Assembly (NCBI GenBank): GCA_024196135.1
Contig: JAMQCK010000268.1
Coordinates: 1-32,514, forward strand
Direction: 5' to 3'
Source of the DNA: Pleurotus ostreatus/Saccharomyces cerevisiae fusant
Taxonomy: Eukaryota > Opisthokonta
Length of the DNA: 32,514 bases
The translations under genes were made by a program, and so were the position numbers. The notes below the pieces were generated by a model. The model was not told the DNA's origin. It did not search any database and was given only the letters and a program-made list of their open reading frames with translations. Below are positions 31,643 through 32,514 of the stretch, in pieces (positions within the stretch are counted from its first letter, which is position 1; every line of letters begins with the position of its first letter).

Positions 31643-32012
31643 GATAGCGATCCGCTCAGCTGATGGAGCCTCGTATCCTTCGTGGCCGGCACAGACATTC
31701 CTACAAGATTCTGCTTCGTTGTTATCGTAGATCACCCACGTACGCTCTGTACCAAACGACCCATCCTCTGCATTCGCATGTAATCCTTCTAGGAAATCCC
31801 CAGAGTCTGCTCGTCACCTTCAACCCGCCTGCAAACCTGAGCTTCGAGGAGTCGATACAATAATCATTGTTTGCTTCTATTGAACAATCAGTAAACCAAG
31901 TCAAACATGCATCACATGACCCACCGCAGATCACTCCAGTTCTCGAAGTTCATCTTGATTACCGCCATCCACACGCCACTATCTCCCTCGCAAACGAGTC
32001 CATCTACCGACC
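31643..32012. other. Intergenic between OrfD and OrfE
   Basis: 370 nt with an inverted ATTGTT (31866-31871) / AACAAT (31883-31888) pair about 130 nt before the OrfE start. Nothing coding. Confidence 0.5.
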
Positions 32013-32514
32013 ATGTCCTCCTCGACACAAGGCCCACCTCTATCCCAGGATGCGATCTGGGAGCTGCGCGTCTGGGAACGCTTCGCCCGCGGACTCCTCC
32101 CTGCGTTATCGTACAACGTGCAGGTGGCCGAACACCTGGGAGACCATGCTCGCAACGCGCACTACCACCAGCTACAAGAGCACATACACAACTTCTGGGC
32201 ACATACAGACTACTGGACGGCGCTCGCGCGCCAATACGGTTACGAAGAGAACGCGATATTCGACCCCGACCGCCGAGAGCGCTCGATCTTGGCGTTCGTG
32301 GGCGCAGTGTCGGCCGACCTCTTGCTTGACCTGAGGCAGATGGCGCCGCCGAATGAGCGTCCACAGCTGCTTCAGCAGCTCGCCATTGCTCTCCGCCAGG
32401 GCTCGGACGAGGTCTACTCCCCCACTGCCTCTCCGACCTGTCCCTGTGGGGTTCTCCATGTCTTCCTGAATCACGGCGAGATGGAGCAGCGCACGGCGGA
32501 ACTGCGGGCGAAAA
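32013..32514 (+). CDS. OrfE: orphan helical protein, second tandem copy (partial)
   Basis: Open from ATG 32013 to the window edge with no stop (167 codons seen), so the 3' end is missing. It is homologous to OrfD over its N-terminal domain: GLLPAL, LGDH, a helix with HNFWAHTDYW, and ARQYGY. The last visible residues (MEQRTAELRAK) look like the start of a coiled coil, as in OrfD. A CPCG pair of cysteines near residue 146 has no OrfD counterpart. Function unknown. The pair arose by tandem duplication and has diverged strongly, retaining mainly aromatic and Gly/Leu landmarks. Confidence 0.75.
   Translation, partial: MSSSTQGPPLSQDAIWELRVWERFARGLLPALSYNVQVAEHLGDHARNAHYHQLQEHIHNFWAHTDYWTALARQYGYEENAIFDPDRRERSILAFVGAVSADLLLDLRQMAPPNERPQLLQQLAIALRQGSDEVYSPTASPTCPCGVLHVFLNHGEMEQRTAELRAK

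Overview
The window looks like nuclear DNA of a filamentous basidiomycete, probably an Agaricomycete. The evidence is: very short introns (mostly 46-65 nt, GT...AG, often with a CTNA-type branch site), high G/C at third codon positions, two FunK1-type protein kinases (a family expanded in mushrooms), and fungal versions of the splicing factor Cwc15 and of a Rib2/Pus9-type pseudouridine synthase. I found no rRNA, tRNA, CRISPR array or intact transposon. All gene models were spliced by hand from the sequence; the frame closes at every junction unless stated.

Layout. 1-1400: a plus-strand region with four good 49-54 nt introns but stops between them, probably a decayed gene, followed by a pyrimidine-rich tract. 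1960-4779 (-): FunK1 kinase 1 (871 aa), whose tail carries five 15-residue repeats. 5257-6588 (-): FAD-dependent monooxygenase (405 aa). 7313-8507 (+): IphP-type tyrosine phosphatase (263 aa). 8631-9625, 9995-11013 and 11716-12746 (all -): three tandem short-chain dehydrogenase/reductase (SDR) paralogs; the third has lost every catalytic residue yet stays open. 13443-16163 (-): FunK1 kinase 2 (835 aa), with the same exon plan as kinase 1. The two kinases therefore bracket a small metabolic-type block.

16993-32514 is mostly an orphan-gene neighbourhood. OrfA (16993-19943, -), OrfB (20629-23116, -) and OrfC (28525-30481, +) are three-exon genes with identical intron phases. They encode disordered, basic/proline/serine-rich proteins with a coiled coil. 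A and C are clear paralogs that share a 5' exon and part of the promoter. Two housekeeping genes sit between B and C: cwc15 (23863-24919, -) and the pseudouridine synthase (25320-27888, +), divergently transcribed. OrfD (30953-31642, +) and OrfE (32013 to the window end, +) are a second, tandem orphan family with a conserved N-terminal domain of about 130 residues.

No single pathway joins all the genes. The most interesting candidate is a possible nuclear kinase/coiled-coil connection. FunK1-1 and the orphan proteins share basic nuclear-localisation-like motifs, and FunK1-1 and OrfA share a VKxEPEEE-type SUMO-consensus tail. This link is inferred from motifs and proximity only.
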